Made by a program: the position numbers and the translations under genes
NCBI GenBank assembly: GCA_964544605.1
Contig: CAZJBX010000038.1
Coordinates: 1 to 15,303 of the forward strand
Direction: 5' to 3'
DNA: 15,303 bases
Source: JAMIFN01 sp964544605
GTDB lineage: Bacteria > Pseudomonadota > Gammaproteobacteria > Burkholderiales > Burkholderiaceae_C
The notes under the pieces: model-generated
Told to the model about the DNA's origin: nothing
Database searches by the model: none
Seen by the model: the letters and a program-made list of their open reading frames with translations, nothing else
In this document: piece after piece, positions 1-6,950 of the stretch
Numbering within the stretch: the first letter of the stretch is position 1
How the letters are laid out: every line of letters starts with the position of its first letter

Positions 1-27
1 GCGCTAAAGCCTGAAAACAGCAGCCAT

Positions 28-55
28 AAAAAAACCCAGCCGAGGCTGGGTTTTT
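28..55. terminator. Bidirectional rho-independent terminator
   Basis: A perfect inverted repeat pairs AAAAACCCAGC (30-40) with GCTGGGTTTTT (45-55) around the loop CGAG. It is flanked by an A-run on the left (28-34) and a T-run on the right (51-55), so it can work on both strands. It lies 24 bp beyond the stop codon of the minus-strand Ig-domain lipoprotein gene. It probably also ends a plus-strand transcript entering from outside the window. Confidence 0.88.
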
Positions 56-78
56 CTATCCGCTGTCTGGAGAGCCGC

Positions 79-1653
79 TTAGGGCGCGACACGGTAGTTG
101 ATGGTGATGTCACGCACCACAGTCAGCTTGCTGGCTGGTGCTGTGATTTCAACGCGCACGACCTCAGTCGCATTGCCTGTATTTGCGCTTGGGTTATCGG
201 CATCACAACCAGCGCTGCCTGCATCAAAAGCCAGGGTAGCCGTAGTGGGCATGAAGTTCATGCTATCGAGTACGGGGCTGCCGCGCTCGACTGTCGCACC
301 GAACTCATTGTTTTGCATGGGGTAAGCTGTCACAGTCGTACCCGCAGCCAAGGAGCGGCCATTGTCATCGGTCAAAGTAATGGTGCCTTTGGCCTTGCAA
401 CTGGCGCCGATAGAGAATGATTGAGGCGCAATCACGGGATTGGTGGGGCTGCCCAGCTTCGCCATATTGACTTGCAGCGATTTGGACAAATTGGTGCTAT
501 TGGTATTGACAGAGGCGATCACAGTCGCCAAGCCATTGCCACGGGGCTCTTGCACCACGAAGTCAACCGAGCAAGCACCGTTCTGGGTGGTACAGCCACC
601 ACGAGAAGATGAACCGACAGCACCCAGATCTGTTGTCATCACAGCAGCCACGCCATCAGCAACGGGGTTACCGTTGGCATCGCGCAAACGCACAGTTAAG
701 CTGGTGGTGTCGCCAGAGAACATGCCGTCCAAGTTGTATTTGGCTGCCGTAAAGTCCACGCCCGCTTGAATGGCCACGCCAGTGGTCACAGTCAGGCTGT
801 CAGACTGGCTCTTGAGTGTGGTGCCAGCCACTTCTGCGGTCACGATGACAGTGCCAGGATTTTCTTTGGAAGTCACGGTGGTCAGCACATAACCGTCAGA
901 GTCAGTTTTGGCGCTGGCGATGTTCAAATCCACTACGCCTGCGGGATTCACGCCAAAGGTAACCGGCACATCCTTCACAGGTGCGCCATCTTTGTCCACG
1001 ATGCGGAAGCGTACCGCTGCGGTCTCAGAGCGGCCACTGGCACCTGCGCCTTTGATGACGATAGATTGATCGGCTGGCTCCACTGAAGCCAGCTCGATGG
1101 ATTTGGCCAACTCAAGGGGATCGACTTCTTCAGCCGCTTGGTTCGTGAACAGAATGGACTCAGTAACGGTGACCTCTTGCTCACCCACTTTGCTGTTCAC
1201 GGTAATCTCAGACAAGCCCGCATATTCACGGCTGGCCGCTTTGAGGCTGAGGGTGGCACGACCAGACGCATCGGTCAAAGTGCTGGCTGGTGCGACTACT
1301 GAATTGCCATCTGTGGTAACAGTTACAGGGGCATCGGTCACAGGGTTGCCTTGGGCATCCAGCAAAGTGATGCGCAGCTCAGCATTCTCAGATGTGGACA
1401 GGCGTTTGGTGGGCGTACCCGCTGCGTTCAAAGCATAGGCTTCCAGCTTGGGCTGGGCCACCGGTGTTTCGCCGCCATTGTTGCCATCGCCAGAACCATC
1501 GTCGCCGCCACCGCCAGGCAAACCTGAACCAGAGCAATTGCTGCCAATAGGGAAGCAGTGGCCATCGCCGCCACCGCCGCCACCGCCGCAAGAAACCAGC
1601 AAGGCGGTAATGGCCGCAGCCGTCAGGGTTTGAACAAGAGTGCTTTTTTTCAC
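79..1653 (-). CDS. Secreted lipoprotein with tandem bacterial Ig-like (Big_1/invasin type) domains
   Basis: A 524-residue protein starting at GTG 1653. This start is chosen because GAGGAG lies 5 nt upstream and the signal peptide follows directly; an ATG at 1704 would add 17 residues of non-signal sequence. Residues 1-22 are a lipoprotein signal (KK, a hydrophobic stretch, lipobox LVSC with Cys22). A Gly-rich linker of about 40 residues follows, with runs of up to seven Gly and two further Cys. After it come three clear Ig-like units and a fourth more divergent one, with the Big_1 pattern of V-x-L-x-D-x-x-G-x-P-V followed by T-D-x-x-G. Cys pairs in the third and fourth units could form disulfides. 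Such proteins sit on the outer membrane, and some act in adhesion or as stalks for other modules. No enzyme or adhesin tip domain is visible, so the exact role is unknown. It has its own terminator and stands alone on this strand. Confidence 0.85.
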   Translation of the reverse strand: MKKSTLVQTLTAAAITALLVSCGGGGGGGDGHCFPIGSNCSGSGLPGGGGDDGSGDGNNGGETPVAQPKLEAYALNAAGTPTKRLSTSENAELRITLLDAQGNPVTDAPVTVTTDGNSVVAPASTLTDASGRATLSLKAASREYAGLSEITVNSKVGEQEVTVTESILFTNQAAEEVDPLELAKSIELASVEPADQSIVIKGAGASGRSETAAVRFRIVDKDGAPVKDVPVTFGVNPAGVVDLNIASAKTDSDGYVLTTVTSKENPGTVIVTAEVAGTTLKSQSDSLTVTTGVAIQAGVDFTAAKYNLDGMFSGDTTSLTVRLRDANGNPVADGVAAVMTTDLGAVGSSSRGGCTTQNGACSVDFVVQEPRGNGLATVIASVNTNSTNLSKSLQVNMAKLGSPTNPVIAPQSFSIGASCKAKGTITLTDDNGRSLAAGTTVTAYPMQNNEFGATVERGSPVLDSMNFMPTTATLAFDAGSAGCDADNPSANTGNATEVVRVEITAPASKLTVVRDITINYRVAP

Positions 1654-1658
1654 AATGG

Positions 1659-1664
1659 CTCCTC
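1659..1664 (-). promoter_or_regulatory. Shine-Dalgarno GAGGAG that fixes the GTG start of the Ig lipoprotein
   Basis: On the minus strand GAGGAG is followed by 5 nt (CCATT) and then GTG at 1653. The lipoprotein signal peptide begins immediately, so this is preferred over the ATG farther upstream. Confidence 0.8.
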
Positions 1665-1718
1665 GAAGCTTGTAAGAATTAGGGGTGGAGGCTAGGGCCA
1701 CCACGAACAGTGCAGGCC

Positions 1719-1724
1719 ATTATA
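1719..1724 (-). promoter_or_regulatory. Candidate -10 box TATAAT for the Ig lipoprotein gene
   Basis: A perfect TATAAT hexamer on the minus strand, followed by GGCC, lies about 65 nt upstream of the GTG start. No convincing -35 hexamer is seen at 16-18 nt spacing. The context (TATAATGGC) resembles motifs ahead of lptC, mutS and the DUF493 gene in this window. Confidence 0.45.
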
Positions 1725-1817
1725 GGAGTGCCGCTTGCAGGGCGGGGTGGGCATTTGTCCTTATTTTTCGCGCTTTTGTCGCATTTTTCTTACACGCTGC
1801 GCTTGATGCGCGGCACA

Positions 1818-1823
1818 TACAAT
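1818..1823 (+). promoter_or_regulatory. Candidate -10 box TACAAT immediately upstream of lptC
   Basis: TACAAT lies only 8 nt before ATG 1832, so transcription from it would begin at or next to the start codon. No Shine-Dalgarno sequence and no good -35 are visible. This would imply a leaderless or nearly leaderless mRNA. Confidence 0.35.
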
Positions 1824-1831
1824 GCGGCGCT

Positions 1832-2512
1832 ATGCAGCCGTCTTTCTTTTTTCGCCGCGTCCAGCAAGTGGCGCTGATGTATTTGCCCGCCGTGTTGATG
1901 GCGGCTTTGGCTTTGGGCACTTGGTGGCTGGTGCGCAGCAACCCTGGCCCCAGCCCCAGCAAACCCAAGGTGGCGCAAGAGCGCCGCGTGGATTATGAGA
2001 TGCACGATTTTGCCAGCGCCGCGTTTGAGGGCGATGGCCGTTTGAGCCAAGCTTTGGCGGGTGTGCGCATGGCGCACTACAACACGGGTGAAATCCAATT
2101 GTTGCAGCCGCAGTTGCTGCGCCATGATGCGCAAGGCCAACGCATTGAGGCCCGCGCGCAAGAGGCATGGACGGATGAGGATGCGAAGGCGCTGAATTTG
2201 CAAGGGCAGGTGCGCATCACACGCGAGATGGCGGCCCATGATGTGCTGAAGATCGAGGGCGAGCAGGTGCTGGTGCAAGACGAGGGCAAGAGCGTGCGGG
2301 CCGACCAGCCCGTGCGCGTGAGCCGCCAAGACATGCGGCTGCAAGGCCAGAAAATGCAGTATGAGGGCGAGGCCGAGCGTTTGCGTATGCAGGGCCAGGT
2401 GCTGATGGAGCGCCCTGGCCTGCGCCTGCAAGGGCAGCAGATGCAGTACGAGGCCAAGACGGGGCAGTTGCAAATACAAGGGCAGGTGCGTGCCCACGCC
2501 CAAGGCAAATAA
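1832..2512 (+). CDS. lptC: LPS export ABC transporter periplasmic protein LptC-like
   Basis: A 226-residue protein with a single N-terminal membrane anchor (about residues 16-34, ending LGTWWLVRS) and a periplasmic beta-rich domain. The region Y-E-M-x-D-F (about 55-60) and the polar, Gln/Gly-rich strands after it fit the LptC/OstA beta-jellyroll. LptC links the inner-membrane LptBFG transporter to LptA and passes lipopolysaccharide on toward the outer membrane. E. coli LptC is about 190 residues; the extra length here is two near-identical 29-residue repeats (168-196 and 197-225) with the pattern LRLQGQxMQYE...LQGQV, as in LptA-type proteins. ATG 1832 is chosen because the anchor starts there; an open frame continues upstream without a plausible signal, and no Shine-Dalgarno is seen. 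Its usual partners kdsD/kdsC, lptA and lptB are not adjacent, which is unusual. LptC assignment is likely; an LptA/LptC-like paralogue is the alternative. Confidence 0.78.
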   Translation: MQPSFFFRRVQQVALMYLPAVLMAALALGTWWLVRSNPGPSPSKPKVAQERRVDYEMHDFASAAFEGDGRLSQALAGVRMAHYNTGEIQLLQPQLLRHDAQGQRIEARAQEAWTDEDAKALNLQGQVRITREMAAHDVLKIEGEQVLVQDEGKSVRADQPVRVSRQDMRLQGQKMQYEGEAERLRMQGQVLMERPGLRLQGQQMQYEAKTGQLQIQGQVRAHAQGK

Positions 2513-2670
2513 GCGCAAAACGCCGTTTTTCAGCAGTGCTAACCCCGCGCGGCGCTTTGTCAAGGGCAAGACCTGCGGCTTTTGTGTAGTTTGGTTTTTG
2601 CGCGTTTGCAGGGGCTGGGGCTTTGTGCCAGACTTGCGCACTTTGTCGCTTTGGCTTGCTTTTTCGCCCC

Positions 2671-3195
2671 ATGTTCCGCCCTATTCCTTCACCCCACACT
2701 CGCCCACAGCGCCGTGCCCAATTGGGCTTGAGCCTGCGCGCTGTGCTGTTGCTGCTGGTGGTGGCGGGGGTATTTTGGGCTTATACACAAGACCAAAAGC
2801 AAGAGGCTGCGCCCAGCGCTGGAGTGGAGGCCAAGGCCCCCGCCACTTTGCTTGCGCCAGCCCCTGCCGCTGCGCAGGTGCAAGCAGGGCAGGTGGCTTT
2901 TGCGGATTTGCCCGCCCACGGCCAAGTGGTGTATGAGCAGATTTTGCGCGGCGGGCCATTTGCATTTGAAAAAGATGGCACGGTGTTCGGCAATTTTGAG
3001 CGCCTGCTGCCCAAACAGCCGCGCGGCTATTACCGCGAGTACACGGTGGCCGCCAGCGCCAAAAGCCGCAACCGGGGTGCCAAGCGCATTGTCTGTGGCG
3101 GCGAACCGCCGCAACGCCCTGTGGCCTGCTTTTATACGGCAGACCACTACAACAGTTTTCGCCAAATCGTGGCCGTGCCCAACGGCTTGCGATAA
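2671..3195 (+). CDS. Membrane-anchored guanyl-specific ribonuclease (RNase Sa/barnase family)
   Basis: A 174-residue protein from ATG 2671. Residues 18-39 form a hydrophobic signal anchor or signal peptide, followed by an Ala/Pro-rich linker (44-75) and a compact nuclease domain (about 80-172). The domain lines up with Streptomyces RNase Sa: the GPF-x(5)-DG-x-VF-x-N block, then YY-x-EYTV, RG-x-KRI and DHY-x-SF. Residues matching the Sa catalytic set are all present: Glu123 (E54), Arg135 (R65), Arg139 (R69) and His159 (H85), with Asn108 in the guanine-binding position. It should therefore cleave RNA after G, outside the cytoplasmic membrane. A barstar-family gene follows 49 nt later. No Shine-Dalgarno is seen at this ATG; a TTG at 2623 in the same frame, behind a G-rich stretch, is an alternative start adding 16 residues. 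Activity is inferred from conserved residues only. Confidence 0.87.
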   Translation: MFRPIPSPHTRPQRRAQLGLSLRAVLLLLVVAGVFWAYTQDQKQEAAPSAGVEAKAPATLLAPAPAAAQVQAGQVAFADLPAHGQVVYEQILRGGPFAFEKDGTVFGNFERLLPKQPRGYYREYTVAASAKSRNRGAKRIVCGGEPPQRPVACFYTADHYNSFRQIVAVPNGLR

Positions 3196-3244
3196 GGCTC
3201 ATTTTTTTACTTCATCTTGTTTCGCCCAACGGAGCCTCCTCAAA

Positions 3245-3811
3245 ATGCTTAACCTCACCACCATGAAAGCCAATATCGTTCAAGCCATTCGCGCCTACCG
3301 CGTGGAGGACTTGCAGGCCACAGCTGTTGAACAAGGCCACCACTTTTTGTACGCCAGCTTGGCTGGTGCGCAGCAGCGCCAAGATGTGCTGGATTTGCTG
3401 GGCGAGCAGTTCAAACTGCCTGAGCATTACGGCAAAAATTTTGATGCCTTGCACGATTGCCTGACCGACCCGATTTACAAGTCAGGCGAGCAAAAAGGCT
3501 TTGTGGTGGTGATTGAGAACATCCCCTGCAATGCCCGCTTTGACCGCGATGTGCGCGAGCAATTGATTGATGTGCTGCGCGAAGTGGCCGATTACTGGGG
3601 CGACCGCAAAATTCCTTTCCGCTGCTTTTACTCTTTCGCCGTGGGCCGCAGCACCAAAGTCAATGGCTGCGATGACGCAGGCAAAGGGGCAAAGACCAGC
3701 ACGGGCCAGACCTTGATTGATGTGTCGCCACTGGCGCTGCGCATGTCCAGCCCGTTCAATGCGGGTTATTGGTTGGCCGCCGCTGAGGAAGACGAGGAGG
3801 CGACAGCCTAA
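3245..3811 (+). CDS. Barstar-family ribonuclease inhibitor with C-terminal extension
   Basis: A 188-residue cytoplasmic protein. ATG 3245 has GGAG 10 nt upstream; ATG 3263 is a possible alternative start 6 codons later. The barstar core spans about residues 33-131 and carries the signature LPEHYGKNFDALHDCLTD (58-75). Asp67 and Asp71 match barstar Asp35 and Asp39, which contact the barnase active site; the Trp usually between them is His70. The gene directly follows a barnase-type RNase, so the likely job is to bind and block that enzyme before export. Barstar of Bacillus is about 90 residues. Here there is an N-terminal stretch of about 30 residues and a C-terminal extension (132-188) with an acidic tail (EEDEE), of unknown role. 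A strong terminator closes the unit 30 bp downstream. Family assignment is firm; the partner is inferred from position. Confidence 0.9.
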   Translation: MLNLTTMKANIVQAIRAYRVEDLQATAVEQGHHFLYASLAGAQQRQDVLDLLGEQFKLPEHYGKNFDALHDCLTDPIYKSGEQKGFVVVIENIPCNARFDRDVREQLIDVLREVADYWGDRKIPFRCFYSFAVGRSTKVNGCDDAGKGAKTSTGQTLIDVSPLALRMSSPFNAGYWLAAAEEDEEATA

Positions 3812-3841
3812 GCCAAGGCTGGGCCGCTATCTGCCAGACTG

Positions 3842-3867
3842 AAACACCCCTTGCGGGGTGTTTTTTT
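3842..3867 (+). terminator. Rho-independent terminator after the barstar gene
   Basis: A perfect 9-bp stem, AAACACCCC (3842-3850) with GGGGTGTTT (3855-3863), closes on the loop TTGC and is followed by a run of seven T. It lies between the convergent barstar and EamA genes. The left-hand A-run is only three bases, so it should work mainly on the plus strand. Confidence 0.9.
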
Positions 3868-3878
3868 ATGCGCCTCAT

Positions 3879-4787
3879 TCAGTGGCGTTTATTGGCCACA
3901 TAAATGCCCGCCAGCACCAGCGATGTGCCCAGCACCAGCCACATATTGAAGGGCTCACCCAGCAGCAGGATGCCCAAGGCAATGGTGGCCATGGGGCCGA
4001 CCATGCCGATTTGCGCCACACGGGCGGGGCCAATGCGCTCAATCGCCAGCATGGTAAGGGTGATGGGGATGACGGTACACAGCACGCCGTTGAGCAAGGA
4101 CAGCACGATGACTTGCCACGGCACAATGGCGGCGCTCAAGGGCCGCGTGAGCACGAATTGCAAGACACAAATGAGGCTGGCGATGATGGTGGCCAAGCCC
4201 GAAAGCCGCACCGCGCCAATGCGGTGCACCACTTTGCCACTGAGACTGAGGTAGCCCGCATAGCTGAGGGCGCTGATGAAGATGAGGGCGCTGCCCAAGC
4301 CCACATCGCTGCCTGCCAGCTCCATTTCTTTGGCAAACACCAGCAAAACGCCGATATAGCCCACCGCCATGCCAAGGATTTGCATACGGCGGATGCGCTC
4401 ACGAAAGAACAGCCAGCCCAGCAGCAAGACCATGGTGGGGTAGAGGTAGTAGATGAGGCGCTCCAGGCTGGCACTGATGTATTGCAGCCCCAGAAAATCG
4501 GTGTAGCTGGCCAAGTAATAGCCCAGCACGGCCAGAACGATGACGATGCCTTGGTCGCGGCGCGAGAGTGGCGGCAGCTCTTGGTTGGCTTTGTGCGTCA
4601 TCCATACAAAAAAGGGCAGGGCAAAGAGCATGCGGTAGGTCAGCAGCACAATGGCATCGACCCCAGGGTAGGGGTAGGCCAGTTTCACAAAAATGGCCTT
4701 CATGCTGAACGCTGCCGAAGCGATAAAGGCCATGATGAGGCCGCGCCGAAAGCGCTTTCTTTGCTGCTGCTGGGTGTACTGCTTCAC
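3879..4787 (-). CDS. EamA/DMT-superfamily transporter
   Basis: A 302-residue integral membrane protein with about ten hydrophobic segments in two homologous halves, the typical EamA layout and length. The first half contains FSMKAIFVKLAYP (27-39) and an ERLIYYLYPTMVLLLGWLFF stretch near residue 110; the second half contains the AIERIGPARVAQI motif followed by a conserved Gly/Pro segment. The family exports or imports small metabolites such as amino acids or drugs; the substrate cannot be read from sequence. The start is GTG 4787, only 15 nt after the amidase stop codon, which suggests translational coupling; the ribosome site is weak. ATG 4733 (Met19) is an alternative start that would lose the Gln/Arg-rich N-terminus. 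It is last in the tsaE-amidase-eamA operon. Confidence 0.88.
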   Translation of the reverse strand: MKQYTQQQQRKRFRRGLIMAFIASAAFSMKAIFVKLAYPYPGVDAIVLLTYRMLFALPFFVWMTHKANQELPPLSRRDQGIVIVLAVLGYYLASYTDFLGLQYISASLERLIYYLYPTMVLLLGWLFFRERIRRMQILGMAVGYIGVLLVFAKEMELAGSDVGLGSALIFISALSYAGYLSLSGKVVHRIGAVRLSGLATIIASLICVLQFVLTRPLSAAIVPWQVIVLSLLNGVLCTVIPITLTMLAIERIGPARVAQIGMVGPMATIALGILLLGEPFNMWLVLGTSLVLAGIYVANKRH

Positions 4788-4802
4788 GGTATCGCCCGGG
4801 CT

Positions 4803-6335
4803 TTAGCCGCGCGCAATGGGCGGGTTGGCGCTGAAGTAGCGTTCAATGCCGCGCATCAGGCCATCGGCCAAGCGGTCTTGGTAGGCCGCGCTGTTCAGGC
4901 GCTGCTCCTCCTCAGGGTTGCTGATGAAGGCGGTTTCCACCAAGACGCTGGGGATGTCGGGCGCTTTGAGCACAGCAAAGCCCGCTTGCTCGACTTGGCG
5001 TTTGTGCAAATGCGCAAAGCTGCCAATGGATTGCAACAGGTGGTCGCCCACCTTCAAACTGTCGCGGATTTGCGCTCCCACGCTCATAGAGGCCAGCACA
5101 CCTTGCACACTGCGGTTGGCCTTGATGTTGATGCCGCCAATGGCGTCGGCTTGGTTTTGCGTGCCCGCCAGCCAACGCGCCTCGGCGCTGGAGCCGCCGC
5201 GCTCGCTCAAGGCGAATACGCTGGCACCACGGGCTGAGGGCCGTGTGAAGGCATCGGCATGGATGCTGATAAAGAGGTCAGCCCGCACGGCGCGGGCTTT
5301 TTCTACCCGCTTGCCCAGGGGCACAAAGTAATCGGCATCGCGCGTGAGGTAGGCGCGCATTTTGCGCCCGCCAATGTTGGCGCGGTTGATGCGGGCCTCC
5401 AGTTTGCGGGCAATTTGCAGCACCACATCTTTCTCGCGCACACCTGTGGGGCCAATCGCGCCAGGGTCTTCACCGCCGTGGCCTGGGTCAAGGGCGACGA
5501 TGATGAGGCGCTTGTCACGGCTGCTGGCCAGCACGGGCTCAGGCGTGGGTGTGCGGGTGCGGCTGACCGCAGGCGGCTTGGGCGGCGCAGGCGGCGGGGT
5601 TTTGGCAATGGCCACGGGCGCAGGCGTGGGCCGAGGCGCTGCCGCCAGCACAGGCTCAGGCGTAGCGCGTTGGCGCAAAAAATCACCCAAGCCATCGGCC
5701 ACAGCAGGCGCGGCGGCGCTGCTGCCCAGCGCAGGGGCCGCCGCCACGGCGGGCGCACGGGCCAATTGCTGCGCCAGCAAAGTGGCAATCTGGTCTTCCA
5801 AATCGGCGCTGCTGGCCTGTGGCGATTGCTCCTCCACATAGCCAGAAATCAGCTCTTGCAAGGGGTCGCGCTCTTGCGTGGGGTAGAGGTCAAGCACCAA
5901 GCGGTTGCCGTAAGCGGCCACAGGCGGCAAGGTAAACACCTGCGGCTTGACCTCTTGCTTGAGGTCGAGCACCAAGCGCACCACCTCTGGGCTGTTTTGC
6001 CCCACCCGCACTTGGCTGACAAAGGGGTCATCGCTGCGCACTTGGCCCAGCAGCTCTTGCAGTTTGGCATCAAGCTGCAAGCCCTCAATATCCACCACCA
6101 CGCGCGGCGGGTTGTGCGCCAGGCTTTGGGTGTATTTCAGGCTGCTGTCGCTCTCTATGGTCAGGCGGGTGTATTCATCGGCAGGCCACATGCGCACGGC
6201 CAAAATGCGTGCGCCCCAAGCGATTTCACTCGCGCCCAGCAGCAGCAATAGGCCACCCGCACGCAGCAAAGTGCGGCGCTGCATGGCGCTGTCAGCGTGA
6301 AGGACAAGAGGGGCTGGGGGACTGGGTTTCTTCAT
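4803..6335 (-). CDS. amiC: N-acetylmuramoyl-L-alanine amidase, AmiC type (AMIN + Amidase_3), Tat signal
   Basis: A 510-residue periplasmic amidase that cuts the bond between MurNAc and L-Ala in peptidoglycan during cell separation. Residues 19-41 are a twin-arginine-like signal (QRRTLLR, then a Leu-rich core, ending AWGA), as in E. coli AmiC. An AMIN domain (about 43-150) targets septal peptidoglycan or secretion rings. An Ala/Pro-rich linker (about 190-270) precedes the Amidase_3 domain (about 276-503). Expected zinc ligands His286 (DPGHGG), Glu301 (REKD) and His359 (SIHAD), and catalytic Glu467 (LVETAF), are all present. ATG 6335 overlaps the tsaE stop as ATGA, so the two genes are co-translated; Met18 just before the twin Arg is an alternative start. 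The tsaE-amidase pairing is conserved in many proteobacteria. AmiB is an alternative name; the Tat signal favours AmiC. Confidence 0.93.
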   Translation of the reverse strand: MKKPSPPAPLVLHADSAMQRRTLLRAGGLLLLLGASEIAWGARILAVRMWPADEYTRLTIESDSSLKYTQSLAHNPPRVVVDIEGLQLDAKLQELLGQVRSDDPFVSQVRVGQNSPEVVRLVLDLKQEVKPQVFTLPPVAAYGNRLVLDLYPTQERDPLQELISGYVEEQSPQASSADLEDQIATLLAQQLARAPAVAAAPALGSSAAAPAVADGLGDFLRQRATPEPVLAAAPRPTPAPVAIAKTPPPAPPKPPAVSRTRTPTPEPVLASSRDKRLIIVALDPGHGGEDPGAIGPTGVREKDVVLQIARKLEARINRANIGGRKMRAYLTRDADYFVPLGKRVEKARAVRADLFISIHADAFTRPSARGASVFALSERGGSSAEARWLAGTQNQADAIGGINIKANRSVQGVLASMSVGAQIRDSLKVGDHLLQSIGSFAHLHKRQVEQAGFAVLKAPDIPSVLVETAFISNPEEEQRLNSAAYQDRLADGLMRGIERYFSANPPIARG

Positions 6336-6829
6336 GTGAATGCAGCCAGCAATTGTAGGCCCGCCGCCGTCAGGGCGTGGGCGCGCAACTGCCTAGGCCC
6401 CGTGTCGGCATCGGCTTTATCGGCCAGCGCCAAATGCAGGGCCAAATCGTAGGCCACCAAGCCCTCCGGCATGAGGCTGGGCCACTCCACCAAGCGCAGG
6501 CCAGCGCCGGCGAAGATGTCACGAAAGCCCGCATCCTCCCATTCCTCAGCGCAGCTCAGGCGGTAGAAGTCAAAATGCCACAGCGCCAGCCCTGCCGCCT
6601 CATAGCTCTCGACAATGGCGTAGCTGGGGCTTTTGATGCGGCCTGCCACGCCCATGCTGCGCAGCAGATGGCGAACCAAAGTGGTTTTGCCCGCACCCAA
6701 GTCACCATGCAGGCTGATGCTGATGCCCTGCGGCAAGCTGGGCAATTGCCGCAGCAAAGTTTGCGCCAGCGCCTCGGCCCAGCTTTGGGTGGCCGCTTCG
6801 TCGGCCAGAACAATCTGTTGTTCACTCAT
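6332..6829 (-). CDS. tsaE: tRNA threonylcarbamoyladenosine biosynthesis ATPase TsaE
   Basis: A 165-residue cytoplasmic P-loop protein, close to the usual family length of about 155. TsaE works with TsaB and TsaD to place the t6A modification on adenosine 37 of ANN-decoding tRNAs. Walker A is GDLGAGKTT (42-50), with Lys48 and Thr49. The family motifs SPSYAIVESY (67-76), HFDFYR (85-90) and LVEWP (113-117) are all present. ATG 6829 is chosen because the conserved domain starts just after it; the open frame runs further up to 7036 but that part overlaps the divergent mutS start and looks non-coding. No strong Shine-Dalgarno is seen. The gene heads a minus-strand operon and overlaps the amidase by 4 nt. 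Confidence 0.95.
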   Translation of the reverse strand: MSEQQIVLADEAATQSWAEALAQTLLRQLPSLPQGISISLHGDLGAGKTTLVRHLLRSMGVAGRIKSPSYAIVESYEAAGLALWHFDFYRLSCAEEWEDAGFRDIFAGAGLRLVEWPSLMPEGLVAYDLALHLALADKADADTGPRQLRAHALTAAGLQLLAAFT

Positions 6830-6918
6830 GTGTTTACTTTGGGCTTGGAAAAAAGAAAAGGGCCGCAAGCCCACACCAACGCAGGGCATCTTAATAGAGT
6901 GCACAAGCGGTGCTTGCC

Positions 6919-6924
6919 TACAAT
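6919..6924 (+). promoter_or_regulatory. Candidate -10 box TACAAT for mutS
   Basis: TACAATGGCGG in the 121-bp divergent region between tsaE and mutS, 26 nt before the mutS ATG. No recognisable -35 at normal spacing. A short inverted repeat CAAGC-GGT-GCTTG (6904-6916) lies just upstream and could be an operator, but it is too short to claim. Confidence 0.4.
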
Positions 6925-6950
6925 GGCGGTTTTGATTTTTGCCTGCCGCC

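Noticed and set aside
1..27. End of an upstream plus-strand gene (TAA at 5-7)
   Set aside because: Too few bases to judge coding potential, although the bidirectional terminator at 28-55 would fit a convergent gene.
1790..2641. Long minus-strand open frames opposite lptC (up to 283 codons)
   Set aside because: Composition is Leu/His/Gln-rich with no recognisable domain, and the opposite strand encodes a convincing LptC-like protein. They are shadows of the biased codon use.
3231..3239. GGAGcCTCC as a hairpin hiding the barstar Shine-Dalgarno
   Set aside because: The palindrome has a 1-nt centre, too tight for a stable RNA hairpin, and no longer pairing partner is visible.
3858..5237. A 459-codon plus-strand open frame across the EamA and amidase genes
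   Set aside because: The protein is His/Gln/Ala-rich low-complexity sequence with no motif, while the minus strand has two fully recognisable genes with operon spacing.
6904..6916. CAAGC-GGT-GCTTG inverted repeat as an operator in the tsaE-mutS divergent region
   Set aside because: Only 5-bp arms and a single occurrence; not enough to support a regulator site.
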